NCBI GenBank assembly: GCA_963665595.2
Contig: CAXXJK010000004.1
Span: 62,001 to 126,000, forward strand
From: G963665595 sp963665595
GTDB lineage: Bacteria > Actinomycetota > Coriobacteriia > Coriobacteriales > CADBOM01
Direction: 5' to 3'
Length of the DNA stretch: 64,000 nt
Both the position numbers and the translations under genes were made by a program. The notes beneath the pieces are model-generated. The model worked only from the letters and a program-made list of their open reading frames with translations, did no database searches and had not been told where the DNA came from. Of the stretch, positions 53,375 to 61,898 are shown piece after piece. Every line of letters begins with the position of its first letter. The first letter of the stretch is position 1.

Positions 53375-53950
53375 TCAATCGTTATCGGGCAGTGTAAAAA
53401 ACCGAGCAGCCGCAGAAGGTGAACGACCGACGGTAGTATTCTCTGACGGCTCGCCGTCTCCTGCCTTACTGGCAGCTTCCAAAGACTGCGCGCGCTTCAG
53501 CGCAGCGGCTTGGCTTTGTTTGAGCGCTGCCCGCGCCTTGCCCGTGTTCTCCTTACCAGAAAAAAGGCCGCGCATTTTATCAGCCATGTCGCTCACGAAG
53601 TTCAACGGCGCATTGGTGACTGATGCCACCTTATCTACCGCTGCACCCACGCTCTCTGTTACGTTGTTTACGTCCTCAAGAATCTGATCAACTCGCATAA
53701 GTTCAAGATTCACTGCGTCTACCGTCAAAGCCGCATGCTCGACCAACGGATCGAGACGCGCGATTGCCGGTTCTAGTGAGGAGGTAATCTGTTCAATGTG
53801 TGCGAGTGTCGGTTCGACACGTGTGGTAAGTTCGGCGACCGCTCTACGAGTTTTACGCATCGTGAGAGCACTTTCGACCAATAACCAGATGAGAAACGCG
53901 ATTGCGGCGACACCCATCCAGATAAGTACCTGAATCGCCAAATCGGACAT
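53375..53950 (-). CDS. DUF948-type membrane-anchored coiled-coil protein
   Basis: The 191-residue protein has a single N-terminal membrane helix (about residues 6-28, VLIWMGVAAIAFLIWLLVES), followed by a long amphipathic helical region with LTTRVEPTLAHIEQITSSLE and VDQILEDVNNVTESVGAAVD, typical of DUF948 proteins. A short basic/Ser C-terminus ends in TLPDND. The ATG at 53950 has GAGGTTAGA upstream; the frame open to 54001 is not used. Function is unknown; it is between rarA and the AI-2E transporter. Confidence 0.75.
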   Translation of the reverse strand: MSDLAIQVLIWMGVAAIAFLIWLLVESALTMRKTRRAVAELTTRVEPTLAHIEQITSSLEPAIARLDPLVEHAALTVDAVNLELMRVDQILEDVNNVTESVGAAVDKVASVTNAPLNFVSDMADKMRGLFSGKENTGKARAALKQSQAAALKRAQSLEAASKAGDGEPSENTTVGRSPSAAARFFTLPDND

Positions 53951-54084
53951 GTCTAACCTCTTCCTCGAATCAAATTCATACTTCTTTCCATGATAGAACA
54001 ATAAACGCTAAATGTATGCGCCAAGAACAAAAATGATAGAAGCACGGCTAAGAATCATGCAAGAAAACATTCTCATCCATGATT

Positions 54085-55455
54085 CTATTCAATCAGTCCT
54101 TTACGATCAGACTCGACCGCCTGCGTACGATAATGTTCCCATCCCCGTTCGCTTGGGTGAAAAAATGCCCCTCGCTCCAACCCGTCCGGCAGATATTGCT
54201 GATCAACCCAACCTCCCTCATATTCGTGAGGATAACGATAGGGAGCATACCGCTCAGCTCCGGGACGATGCCGATCGCGCAGATGATTGGGAACCGCACG
54301 CTGTGTCCCCGTACGGACTTCGCGCAGTGCCCCATCTATTGCCTCCTCCGCAGCATTCGATTTCGGTGCCAATGCAAGATAGAGAGCTGCCTGAGCCAAG
54401 CTGATACGACATTCAGGATAGCCAATCGATTCAGCTGCCTTAAATGCCGCATGAGCGACAAGGAGTGCATTGGGATCAGCGTTTCCGATATCTTCACTTG
54501 CACAGATGAAAATGCGGCGCGCGATGAACCGGGGATCCTCCCCGCCCTCAATCATCCGCGCAAGCCAATAGACCGTCGCATCAGGGTCGCTACCACGCAT
54601 CGATTTAATGAATGCCGAAATAATATCGTAGTGAATATCACCTTTTTTATCATACTGGCAGGCGCGGCCAGGAGCAGCGTCTAACACCGTTTTCTTAAGC
54701 ACATAACGTGCGTGCAGGGCAACACCGGCTTGTGATAGTTGCAACTCTTCAATATCTTCATCGCTCAACTCTGCTGCCGCTTTTCCCATTTCCGCAGCCA
54801 TCTCAAGTGAAGAAAGCGCTGCGCGCGCATCACCACCTGCCATAACTGCGATAAGATCGAGCGCCAAAGGTGAGCAGAATACACGATCAGCAAGACCCCG
54901 CTCGTCAATAAGCGCACGACGTATCAGCATCACGACCGCCTCATCAGAAAGACTGGCAAGCTCAATAATACGAGAGCGAGAGTTGAGCGCCGCATTCACC
55001 TCAAAAAACGGATTTTCTGTTGTCGCGCCTATAAGTATGACAATTCTGTCTTCGACCGCATGGAGTAATGCGTCTTGCTGAGTACGAGAGAAACGATGTA
55101 TCTCGTCGACAAACAGGATGGTCCGACGATTCTGCACCATCAAACGTTGACGAGCCGCCTCGATCTCGCGTCGCAGATCAGCAACGGTACCAGAAACGGC
55201 AGAAACTTCTGCGAAATGTGCATGAGTGGCTTGAGCAATAATGCGAGCAATTGAGGTTTTCCCCGTGCCGGCGGGCCCATACAGTATGATCGAAGAAAGT
55301 GTGTCATCAAGTATTGCCTGGCGCAGCCACGTTCCCGTTCCCACCGCCATATCCTGCCCGATCAGTTCATCAAGCGTACGGGGACGCATGCGCACAGCAA
55401 GAGGAGCTACATCCCGTAATGCCTGTTGTTCTATCTCAGAAAAAAGTGAGTCCAT
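54085..55455 (-). CDS. rarA: Replication-associated recombination protein RarA (MgsA)
   Basis: RarA is an AAA+ ATPase related to clamp-loader subunits that acts at stalled replication forks. The 456-residue protein has RPRTLDELIGQDMAVG, Walker A YGPAGTGKTSIARII near residue 60, Walker B LFVDEIHRFSRTQQDALL, sensor 1 LIGATTENPFFEVN, and the C-terminal RarA-specific part with KKGDIHYDIISAFIKSMRGS, then DPDATVYWLARMIEGGEDP, ending in the conserved NHLRDRHRPGAERYAPY-like block. It neighbours a candidate 6S RNA. Confidence 0.94.
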   Translation of the reverse strand: MDSLFSEIEQQALRDVAPLAVRMRPRTLDELIGQDMAVGTGTWLRQAILDDTLSSIILYGPAGTGKTSIARIIAQATHAHFAEVSAVSGTVADLRREIEAARQRLMVQNRRTILFVDEIHRFSRTQQDALLHAVEDRIVILIGATTENPFFEVNAALNSRSRIIELASLSDEAVVMLIRRALIDERGLADRVFCSPLALDLIAVMAGGDARAALSSLEMAAEMGKAAAELSDEDIEELQLSQAGVALHARYVLKKTVLDAAPGRACQYDKKGDIHYDIISAFIKSMRGSDPDATVYWLARMIEGGEDPRFIARRIFICASEDIGNADPNALLVAHAAFKAAESIGYPECRISLAQAALYLALAPKSNAAEEAIDGALREVRTGTQRAVPNHLRDRHRPGAERYAPYRYPHEYEGGWVDQQYLPDGLERGAFFHPSERGWEHYRTQAVESDRKGLIE

Positions 55456-55473
55456 AGCACTATCCGATCGCCC

Positions 55474-55495
55474 ATATAAGCCCGTGCGTACGGGC
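55474..55495 (-). terminator. 3' hairpin of the candidate small RNA
   Basis: GCCCGT and ACGGGC (55480-55495) form a perfect 6-bp stem with a 4-base loop, followed on the minus strand by TTATAT. The tail is only partly U-rich, so it may be a weak terminator that lets some transcripts enter rarA. Confidence 0.4.
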
Positions 55496-55690
55496 AGGAA
55501 AGACCTTGTTCAATACGATAGATAGAAGAGCTCCGCCCTCTGGCAGAAGGGTGAACCCACCTCTCAAAGGTGGGCGCCCGCATCGCCGTCTCCAGCTTCC
55601 CCAAACTAGTGCGGGATACCTGTCCTCGGCGCTTATAGGGTTCCCTATTAGTATACATCGGTCCACCAAATGTGCCAGAAGACGAAGCCT
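55474..55690 (-). ncRNA. ssrS: Candidate 6S-like small RNA
   Basis: The region upstream of rarA is non-coding but rich in stems on the minus strand: CCCGCA (55615-55610, read as its complement) with TGCGGG (55582-55577), a 7-bp CCCACCT/AGGTGGG hairpin with a 5-base loop (55574-55556) followed by TTCA, and a 6-bp GCCCGT/ACGGGC hairpin at the 3' end. A perfect TATAAT lies just upstream. The size (about 200 bases) and setting near rarA and aspS-hisS match 6S RNA in Bacillus (bsrA, between aspS and the rarA region). I could not build a full 6S rod structure by eye, so this may be another structured RNA. Confidence 0.5.
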
Positions 55691-55696
55691 TACTCT

Positions 55697-55702
55697 ATTA
55701 TA
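55697..55702 (-). promoter_or_regulatory. -10 element upstream of the candidate small RNA
   Basis: A perfect TATAAT on the minus strand, preceded by a GC-rich spacer; transcription would start near 55690. No clear -35 hexamer is present at 16-18 bases. Confidence 0.5.
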
Positions 55703-55748
55703 CCCGCTCGCCAGATAAAGCATATGAGTGTTTTTTCCTGAGACTCTG

Positions 55749-55757
55749 TGGCATAAT
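55749..55757 (+). promoter_or_regulatory. Extended -10 promoter of the ABC transporter genes
   Basis: TGG-CATAAT (55749-55757) forms an extended -10 element about 95 bases upstream of the GTG start of the ATPase gene; only a T-rich stretch occupies the -35 region. Transcription would start near 55764. Confidence 0.42.
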
Positions 55758-55852
55758 TAAGTTAATGCGTGCTCTTTTCTTGCATATCTGCGCATCTCCA
55801 TGGGAAGATGTTGGCGCTGTCGATCTGCATGCGATAGAAAGCAGGATCTTTC

Positions 55853-56554
55853 GTGTCATTCGTCGAATTCCGGGAAGTACGTAAGATATATCGCATGGGC
55901 GAAATCGAAGTCGACGCCGTTGACTGTATGACGTTTACTATCGATCAGGGCGAATTTGTTGTTATCGTCGGTCCTTCCGGCGCAGGCAAAACAACCGTTC
56001 TTAATATGCTCGGCGGAATGGATTCTTGCACCTCGGGAACTATTCTACTTGCTGGGCGTGAGATCAGCAGCTTCTCTCCTCGCGAACTTACGCTCTATCG
56101 CCGCCATGATATTGGCTTTGTATTCCAATTCTACAATCTCGTACAAAATCTGACTGCTCTAGAAAATGTTGAACTCGCCACACAGATCTGTAAGGATCCG
56201 CTGGATGCGGCAGAAGCATTGGCCGCAGTAGGACTCACCCACCGACTCAATAATTTTCCCGCTCAGTTGTCTGGCGGCGAGCAGCAGCGTGTCGCAATCG
56301 CACGCGCATTAGCAAAAAATCCCAAGCTATTGCTCTGCGACGAGCCAACGGGTGCTCTCGACTATCAAACAGGCAAAGCTATCTTGTCACTATTGCAAAA
56401 GACATGCCGTGAAACAGGTCGAACGGTAGTTCTTATTACACATAATCAGGCATTCAACGCTATCGCGGACCGAGTTATCCACATTCGGGAAGGCAGGATG
56501 GCTGCTCAAGAATGTAATGACCATCCCCTTGATGCCGCAGATATAGAGTGGTAG
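55853..56554 (+). CDS. ABC transporter ATP-binding protein (MacB/LolD type)
   Basis: A 233-residue ABC ATPase of the MacB/LolD/FtsE-like class that powers mechanotransmission-type permeases. It has Walker A GPSGAGKTT at about residue 41, the Q-loop FVFQFYNLVQNLTALENVEL, signature LSGGEQQRVAIARALA, Walker B LLLCDEPTGALDYQTG and the His switch VVLITHNQ. The start is GTG at 55853 with AGGA upstream. It is followed after 15 bases by the large permease gene, its evident partner. Substrate is unknown. Confidence 0.93.
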   Translation: MSFVEFREVRKIYRMGEIEVDAVDCMTFTIDQGEFVVIVGPSGAGKTTVLNMLGGMDSCTSGTILLAGREISSFSPRELTLYRRHDIGFVFQFYNLVQNLTALENVELATQICKDPLDAAEALAAVGLTHRLNNFPAQLSGGEQQRVAIARALAKNPKLLLCDEPTGALDYQTGKAILSLLQKTCRETGRTVVLITHNQAFNAIADRVIHIREGRMAAQECNDHPLDAADIEW

Positions 56555-56569
56555 AAGTACGGACAATCA

Positions 56570-59500
56570 ATGAAGTATGCATTCAGCAAAGAAGTCGTCC
56601 GCTCCATCACCAGTTCATGGGGACGGTTTCTTGCTATTGCTGGTATTGTTGCTCTTGGCTGTGGCTTTTATGCAGGATTGCGCATGACCGCACCCGACAT
56701 GCAAATTGCTGCTGACGCATTTTACGATGGCACGTCTCTCTACGATATTCGCCTTCTTTCCACTCTCGGCTTTTCAGATAAGACCGCCGATTCAATATCT
56801 TCTATTGAAGGCGTTGAAGAGGTCATGCCCTCATGCACTGTTGATGTCATGGTCACGCTTGGTGACAAACAATATGCGATTCGCGTCCACTCCTTTGACA
56901 TAGATGCCGCCCAGTCAAGCACGGCAAGCGACGATGCCACGGTATTATCAGAAAACGAAGAGTATCTGAATCGTCTTATACTTGCATCCGGACGCTGGCC
57001 AACCGGACCAGGAGAATGTGTACTTTCCGCCGACCGCATCATGGGGACACCCATAACGATTGGTGAGACCGTTCAAGTCGACTATGGCGTAAACAACCTT
57101 GATGACGTGCTAGACGTGCGCACGTATACCGTAGTAGGACTCGTACATTCTTCTTCGTATGTCTCGTCTACCACTCTCGGATCAACTTCGCTTGGCTCCG
57201 GAGTTATTCAGCAGTATATGTATGTCTCGGATGATAATTTTGCGCCAGATTACCCCTATACCGAGATATATCTAACCGTACAAGGAGCAGCGGGGGCCTT
57301 CGCGTCAAGTTCTGCCTATCAGAATACTGTTGATGCTGTTGTTGCCCGCATCAACAGCGAGCTTCCCGTACTTGAAGCAGAGCGACTCCAGGAAGTACGC
57401 GCGACTGCGCAGAAAACACTGGATGAGAAGTATGCCGACTATCAGACAAAACGAGCCGATGCTCTTGCTCAGCTTGATGATGCATCAGCGCAGCTTGAAG
57501 ACGCGGCTTCACAGATTGCCGATGGCCAGACACAACTTGACCGTGCTCGTGCAAGCTACGAAAACGGAGTTGCGCAGCTTGCAGATGCGCAACAGTACGC
57601 TGATTCGCAATTGAGGGAAACAAAATACCAGCTGCAAACCGCTCAGGCTCAACTTGATGCCGCAGCCGCACAGATCAATGAAGCGGATACTCAACTGAAG
57701 CTTGCATGGCAACAATGGCAGACCAGTTCAGATCAGCTCGCCGCCGCCTACGCCGCTCTCGACAAAAGCGATCCTCAATATGAAGCAAAAAAAGCTGCGC
57801 TCGATGCCCAACAGGTACTGCTAAATGATGCAAAAAATACGCTCATCGCACAACAAAGTGAGCTCGACAGAAGGCGTAGTGAACTCAATTCGGGGCGGGC
57901 CGCCCTTGCTACTGGTTTTGCCACCTATGAGCAACAAAAGGCAAACGCGGAGTCTCAGCTCAACGCCTCTCAGGAAGCACTCGATGAGGCCGCAGAACAA
58001 ATAGCACAAGGATCTGCAGCACTTGAAGAAAGCAAAATAGCGTATGAAGAAGGTCTTGATACCTATCTGCAGAAACGCACTGATGTCCTGAATGAACTTG
58101 ACGATGCAGCAGCTAAGCTCGCCGATGCACAAACCGACATCGATACCATGGCATCGCCCACCTTTTATGTCCTTGATCGCACAAAGAACTTTGGTGTCGC
58201 AAGCTTTAAATCAGACTCGGAGCGCGTCGACAACATCGCTTCTGTCTTTCCCTTCATCTTCTTTCTTGTCGCCGCATTAGTGTCGCTTACTTCTATGACA
58301 CGCATGATTGAAGAGGAACGTGTGCTCATAGGAACCCATAAAGCACTGGGGTATCACACGATGCGCATCACCTCAAAATACCTTATCTATGCTGGAGTTG
58401 CGAGTATAGCAGGCGCGACGATAGGCATCCTCATACTCTCGCAGATATTACCTCTCATCATCTGCAAAGCCTATGCAATCATGTACAACGTCCCTCAACG
58501 CCCGTTCCCCTTAGCAATCAATACCCCGCTTGCCTTGCTCGCAGGGGGGCTTGGAGTGGGCATCACCTTGACCGCTACGGCCGGCGCATCGATAACGACA
58601 TTGCGCGAACATCCTGCGGCACTCATGCTCCCCCGCGCACCAAAAGCAGGTAAACGAATATTATTTGAGTACATCACGCCTCTTTGGCGACGGGTTAGTT
58701 TTTCATGGAAAGTCACGTTGCGCAATCTATTTCGTTACAAGAAGCGATTTCTCATGACCATCATAGGTATCGCTGGATGTACCGCGTTACTGTTAACGGG
58801 GCTCGGGCTTTACAACGCCATTAATGATATTATCGATAAGGAATATAACGAACTCATTCATTACAATGTGATCGTGAATCTTGACGATAACGCCACGGAA
58901 AACGATGTAACAACTGTGACTGATCTCATGAAGGATACGGGAGATATGACCGTTTCTGCACGAGCACAGCGGACCGTCATGGTTGCCAGCTCCACAACTC
59001 ACGATAACATGACCGTTCAGGTGGCGGTCCCTCAAGACCCTGCGGCGCTGAGCGATCTCATAACACTACGAGAGCGAACCACCGGTAAAACAGTAGATTT
59101 CAATGGAAATAGCGTTGTTTTAACTGAGAAACTTGCGCGTACGCTTGGTGTATCTGTCGGTGATACCTTCACGCTGCGCGAACAAGATGACATAGGAAAC
59201 GCAACGGGTGTAGGATATCAGTTCACCATTACGGGAATCGCAGAAAATTACGTAGGAAACTATGTCTATGTCGGCAATAATTGCTTCACTGAAACAACTG
59301 GTATGACACCACGCTATACGTCTCTTTTTGCCCTGTGCACCACCGATGCAGAGCAGCGTACTCTGCTTACGGATCATCTTCACGAAACACCTGTGGTACA
59401 GACCGTACTCTACAATGATGAGACCATTGAGAGTTATCGCAAAGCGCTTTCCAGCGTCAACATGATTGTGGTGGTACTCGTGGTAGCCGCAGCCGCCCTT

Positions 59501-59857
59501 GCATTCATCGTCCTCTATAACCTCACCAACATCAACATAACAGAGCGTCTGCGCGAGATCGCAAGTCTTAAGGTGCTTGGCTTTACCCCGCGCGAGGTTG
59601 ATGCGTACATATTCAGAGAGATTATCTTACTCACATTCATCGGCGCTGCCTGTGGCCTTGTTTTTGGTGTATTCATGGAAAGCTATATCGTGGTCACTGC
59701 CGAAGTCGACCAAGTCATGTTTGGACGAGACATACACCTACTCAGTTTCGTGGGTGCATTTGTTCTCACCATCTTGTTCTCGCTGTTGGTGTTACTTGCC
59801 ATGCGAAGAAAACTCGACAAAATAGATATGGTGGAAAGTCTTAAATCCGTCGAGTGA
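56570..59857 (+). CDS. Large FtsX/MacB-type ABC permease with extracytoplasmic coiled coil
   Basis: A 1095-residue permease. A first membrane helix lies at about residues 18-38 (FLAIAGIVALGCGFYAGL), followed by an external domain and a long Gln/Ala/Asp-rich coiled coil (about residues 263-523) with repeated AQLD-like heptads. Then come FtsX helices from about 557 (FPFIFFLVAALVSLTSM), a second external domain (about 750-960) and a final FtsX helix set ending RRKLDKIDMVESLKSVE. The two FtsX units in one chain with one ATPase resemble large MacB-like permeases common in Firmicutes and Coriobacteriia. These may move or release envelope components rather than import solutes. Substrate is unknown. 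Confidence 0.88.
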   Translation: MKYAFSKEVVRSITSSWGRFLAIAGIVALGCGFYAGLRMTAPDMQIAADAFYDGTSLYDIRLLSTLGFSDKTADSISSIEGVEEVMPSCTVDVMVTLGDKQYAIRVHSFDIDAAQSSTASDDATVLSENEEYLNRLILASGRWPTGPGECVLSADRIMGTPITIGETVQVDYGVNNLDDVLDVRTYTVVGLVHSSSYVSSTTLGSTSLGSGVIQQYMYVSDDNFAPDYPYTEIYLTVQGAAGAFASSSAYQNTVDAVVARINSELPVLEAERLQEVRATAQKTLDEKYADYQTKRADALAQLDDASAQLEDAASQIADGQTQLDRARASYENGVAQLADAQQYADSQLRETKYQLQTAQAQLDAAAAQINEADTQLKLAWQQWQTSSDQLAAAYAALDKSDPQYEAKKAALDAQQVLLNDAKNTLIAQQSELDRRRSELNSGRAALATGFATYEQQKANAESQLNASQEALDEAAEQIAQGSAALEESKIAYEEGLDTYLQKRTDVLNELDDAAAKLADAQTDIDTMASPTFYVLDRTKNFGVASFKSDSERVDNIASVFPFIFFLVAALVSLTSMTRMIEEERVLIGTHKALGYHTMRITSKYLIYAGVASIAGATIGILILSQILPLIICKAYAIMYNVPQRPFPLAINTPLALLAGGLGVGITLTATAGASITTLREHPAALMLPRAPKAGKRILFEYITPLWRRVSFSWKVTLRNLFRYKKRFLMTIIGIAGCTALLLTGLGLYNAINDIIDKEYNELIHYNVIVNLDDNATENDVTTVTDLMKDTGDMTVSARAQRTVMVASSTTHDNMTVQVAVPQDPAALSDLITLRERTTGKTVDFNGNSVVLTEKLARTLGVSVGDTFTLREQDDIGNATGVGYQFTITGIAENYVGNYVYVGNNCFTETTGMTPRYTSLFALCTTDAEQRTLLTDHLHETPVVQTVLYNDETIESYRKALSSVNMIVVVLVVAAAALAFIVLYNLTNINITERLREIASLKVLGFTPREVDAYIFREIILLTFIGAACGLVFGVFMESYIVVTAEVDQVMFGRDIHLLSFVGAFVLTILFSLLVLLAMRRKLDKIDMVESLKSVE

Positions 59858-59884
59858 TCTTGCTTTTATCCTAGCTCAACAACA

Positions 59885-59914
59885 AGGGCACCGATTCATT
59901 GGAATCAGTGCCCT
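59885..59914. terminator. Hairpin between convergent permease gene and aspS, possible bidirectional terminator
   Basis: Arms at 59885-59897 and 59902-59914 form a 13-bp stem with one C-A mismatch and an ATTG tetraloop. The minus-strand exit is TTGTTGTTG and the plus-strand exit has only scattered Ts, so termination is more likely for aspS. Its place between converging genes supports a terminator role. Confidence 0.6.
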
Positions 59915-59946
59915 ATCCGTATCATTTCAGCGATTAATAATTCAAA

Positions 59947-61722
59947 CTATGCCAAACGAATATTTGCCTCTTTGAGCTGACGAGACGAAACGGGTGCAGG
60001 AGCCTCCGACATAGGGTCAGAGCCACTTGAAGTCTTAGGGAATGCAATAACGTCACGAATTGAATCATAACCGCCCAACAACATGATCAGACGATCAAGA
60101 CCCAGCGCTATACCGCCATGAGGCGGAGCTCCAAACCCAAGGGCCTGTACAAGAAAGCCAAATTGCTCTTTAATTTCTTCATCGCTATGACCAATGCGGC
60201 GCAACACGCGCTCCTGTAATTCTGGCGTATGTATACGAATAGTGCCTCCGCCAATCTCAAAACCATCCATTACCAGATCATATGAATAACTCCCGCATGA
60301 GAGCGGTTCATCTTCTATTCGATCAAGATCCTCATCGCGCACACGAGTGAAAGGATGATGCTCGGCAGCGTAGCGCTCCTCCTTCTCGTCATACTTGAAC
60401 AGGGGGAAATTAACGATCCATAAAAGCCTATGACCTTCGCGAGGGATGTCGAGAGCCTCAGCCATATGCAAACGCACAGCCGAAAGTACCGCATTTGCGA
60501 CTGCGGGCTTATCGGCGGCAAACAATACCAGATCGCCCGGCTCCGCCTGCATTTCTTCTTTGAGTACAGCATAAGCCTCATCGCTGAAGAATTTGATAAT
60601 AGGACTTTTTTCTTCGCCGGAAGAAGTAAACGCAATCCAGGCCATACCCTTTGCACCATTATCGGCCGCAATAACTCCCAATTTGTCAATCTCGCCGCGA
60701 CTCCAGTCGCCAGCACCCTTGCAATTGATTGCCTTAACAACACCGCCCGCCTCAATGGCGCCAGCAAATACTTTGAAACCAGAATCCCGAACAATGTTCG
60801 AAAGGTCGTGAAGCTCCATGCCAAAACGGGTATCGGGACGATCGCATCCGAATCGTTCCATGGCTTCAGCATATTGCATCCGCTGAAGCGGGAATGAGTG
60901 GTCCACCTCAACTTTCCCAAATACATGAGCGATGACATCTTCCATCATGGTCATGACGTCATCTTCGGTAACAAAACTCATTTCGACATCAATCTGGGTA
61001 AATTCAGGTTGACGATCAGCGCGCAGATCCTCATCACGAAAACAACGGGCAACCTGATAGTAGCGTTCAACGCCGCCGATCATCAATAACTGCTTTAACA
61101 ATTGAGGACTCTGAGGTAACGCATAGAATTTGCCTGCATTTAGGCGTGAGGGAACAATGAAGTCGCGCGCCCCCTCTGGAGTTGATTTACCGAGAATCGG
61201 CGTTTCGATTTCAATAAAACCACGCTCATCGAGAGCATCGCGCAGCGCCCTCGTGACAGTCGCGCGCAAGCGCAATGCTGCAAGCACTTCAGGGCGACGA
61301 ATATCGAGATATCTCCACTTAAGGCGTGTCAACTCATCGGTCTCAATGCCGTCTTCAATCAAGAATGGAGGTGTCTTCGATGAGTTCAAAACCGCAGCTT
61401 TTTTGACAATTACTTCAATTTCGCCCGTCGGAAGATTACGATTTGCGGTATCTGCGGGGCGCAGACGAACGATACCTTCGATCTGAATGACCCACTCGGG
61501 ACGAACGGTCTCACCAAGCAAAAAATGCTCGCCAGTATCATCGGGATCAAACACTATCTGAGTAAAGCCATCACGATCGCGTAGATCGATAAAAATCAGG
61601 CCGCCGTGGTCACGACGATGATTGACCCATCCCGTCAAAACAACCGAAGCGCCGGCATCCGCCGCCGTAAGCTGCCCACAGGTATGGGTATGCATGGAAT
61701 AGTTATTTAAAAAATCTGACAT
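59947..61722 (-). CDS. aspS: Aspartyl-tRNA synthetase, bacterial type
   Basis: AspRS charges tRNA-Asp. The 591-residue protein has the N-terminal anticodon-binding OB domain with GWVNHRRDHGGLIFIDLRDR, class II motifs FIEIETPILGKSTPEGARDF (motif 1), RCFRDEDLRADRQPEFTQID (motif 2), the bacterial GAD insertion, and the motif 3 GIALGLDRLIMLLGG. The His in RRDHGG is the residue linked in Pseudomonas to non-discriminating enzymes that also charge tRNA-Asn, so it may feed the Asp-tRNA-Asn amidotransferase route. The gene is read toward a strong hairpin and is separated from the rhaD-like gene by 176 bases. Confidence 0.97.
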   Translation of the reverse strand: MSDFLNNYSMHTHTCGQLTAADAGASVVLTGWVNHRRDHGGLIFIDLRDRDGFTQIVFDPDDTGEHFLLGETVRPEWVIQIEGIVRLRPADTANRNLPTGEIEVIVKKAAVLNSSKTPPFLIEDGIETDELTRLKWRYLDIRRPEVLAALRLRATVTRALRDALDERGFIEIETPILGKSTPEGARDFIVPSRLNAGKFYALPQSPQLLKQLLMIGGVERYYQVARCFRDEDLRADRQPEFTQIDVEMSFVTEDDVMTMMEDVIAHVFGKVEVDHSFPLQRMQYAEAMERFGCDRPDTRFGMELHDLSNIVRDSGFKVFAGAIEAGGVVKAINCKGAGDWSRGEIDKLGVIAADNGAKGMAWIAFTSSGEEKSPIIKFFSDEAYAVLKEEMQAEPGDLVLFAADKPAVANAVLSAVRLHMAEALDIPREGHRLLWIVNFPLFKYDEKEERYAAEHHPFTRVRDEDLDRIEDEPLSCGSYSYDLVMDGFEIGGGTIRIHTPELQERVLRRIGHSDEEIKEQFGFLVQALGFGAPPHGGIALGLDRLIMLLGGYDSIRDVIAFPKTSSGSDPMSEAPAPVSSRQLKEANIRLA

Positions 61723-61788
61723 GTGATTATCTGCTCCTCAACATCTTTCTGTAAGACTCTCCGCAAGCGTCCTTAAACAGCAGTTAGC

Positions 61789-61797
61789 ATTATGTCA
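61789..61797 (-). promoter_or_regulatory. Possible extended -10 promoter of aspS
   Basis: TGA-CATAAT on the minus strand (61797-61789) is an extended -10 element about 67 bases upstream of the aspS start, in the 176-base gap after the rhaD-like gene. No clear -35 is visible, and no T-box elements are present. Confidence 0.4.
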
Positions 61798-61898
61798 TAC
61801 TCAGCACCCGTACGCGACAAATACCGCACAGCATACACAAAAGCAAAGAAACTCAAAAAACTATCTGTCGCCGACAAGCCTGCGTTTGATGCTGCAGC

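Larger units (their letters stand above)
55456..55852. other. Intergenic region between rarA and the ABC transporter
   Basis: This 397-base stretch holds no convincing protein gene. The left two thirds are unusually structured and GC-rich and contain the candidate 6S-like RNA on the minus strand; the right third holds a plus-strand promoter for the ABC transporter. Confidence 0.6.

Noticed and set aside
55480..55495. Plus-strand terminator in the rarA upstream region
   Set aside because: The stem is followed on the plus strand by AGGAAAG with no U-tract and no upstream plus-strand gene.
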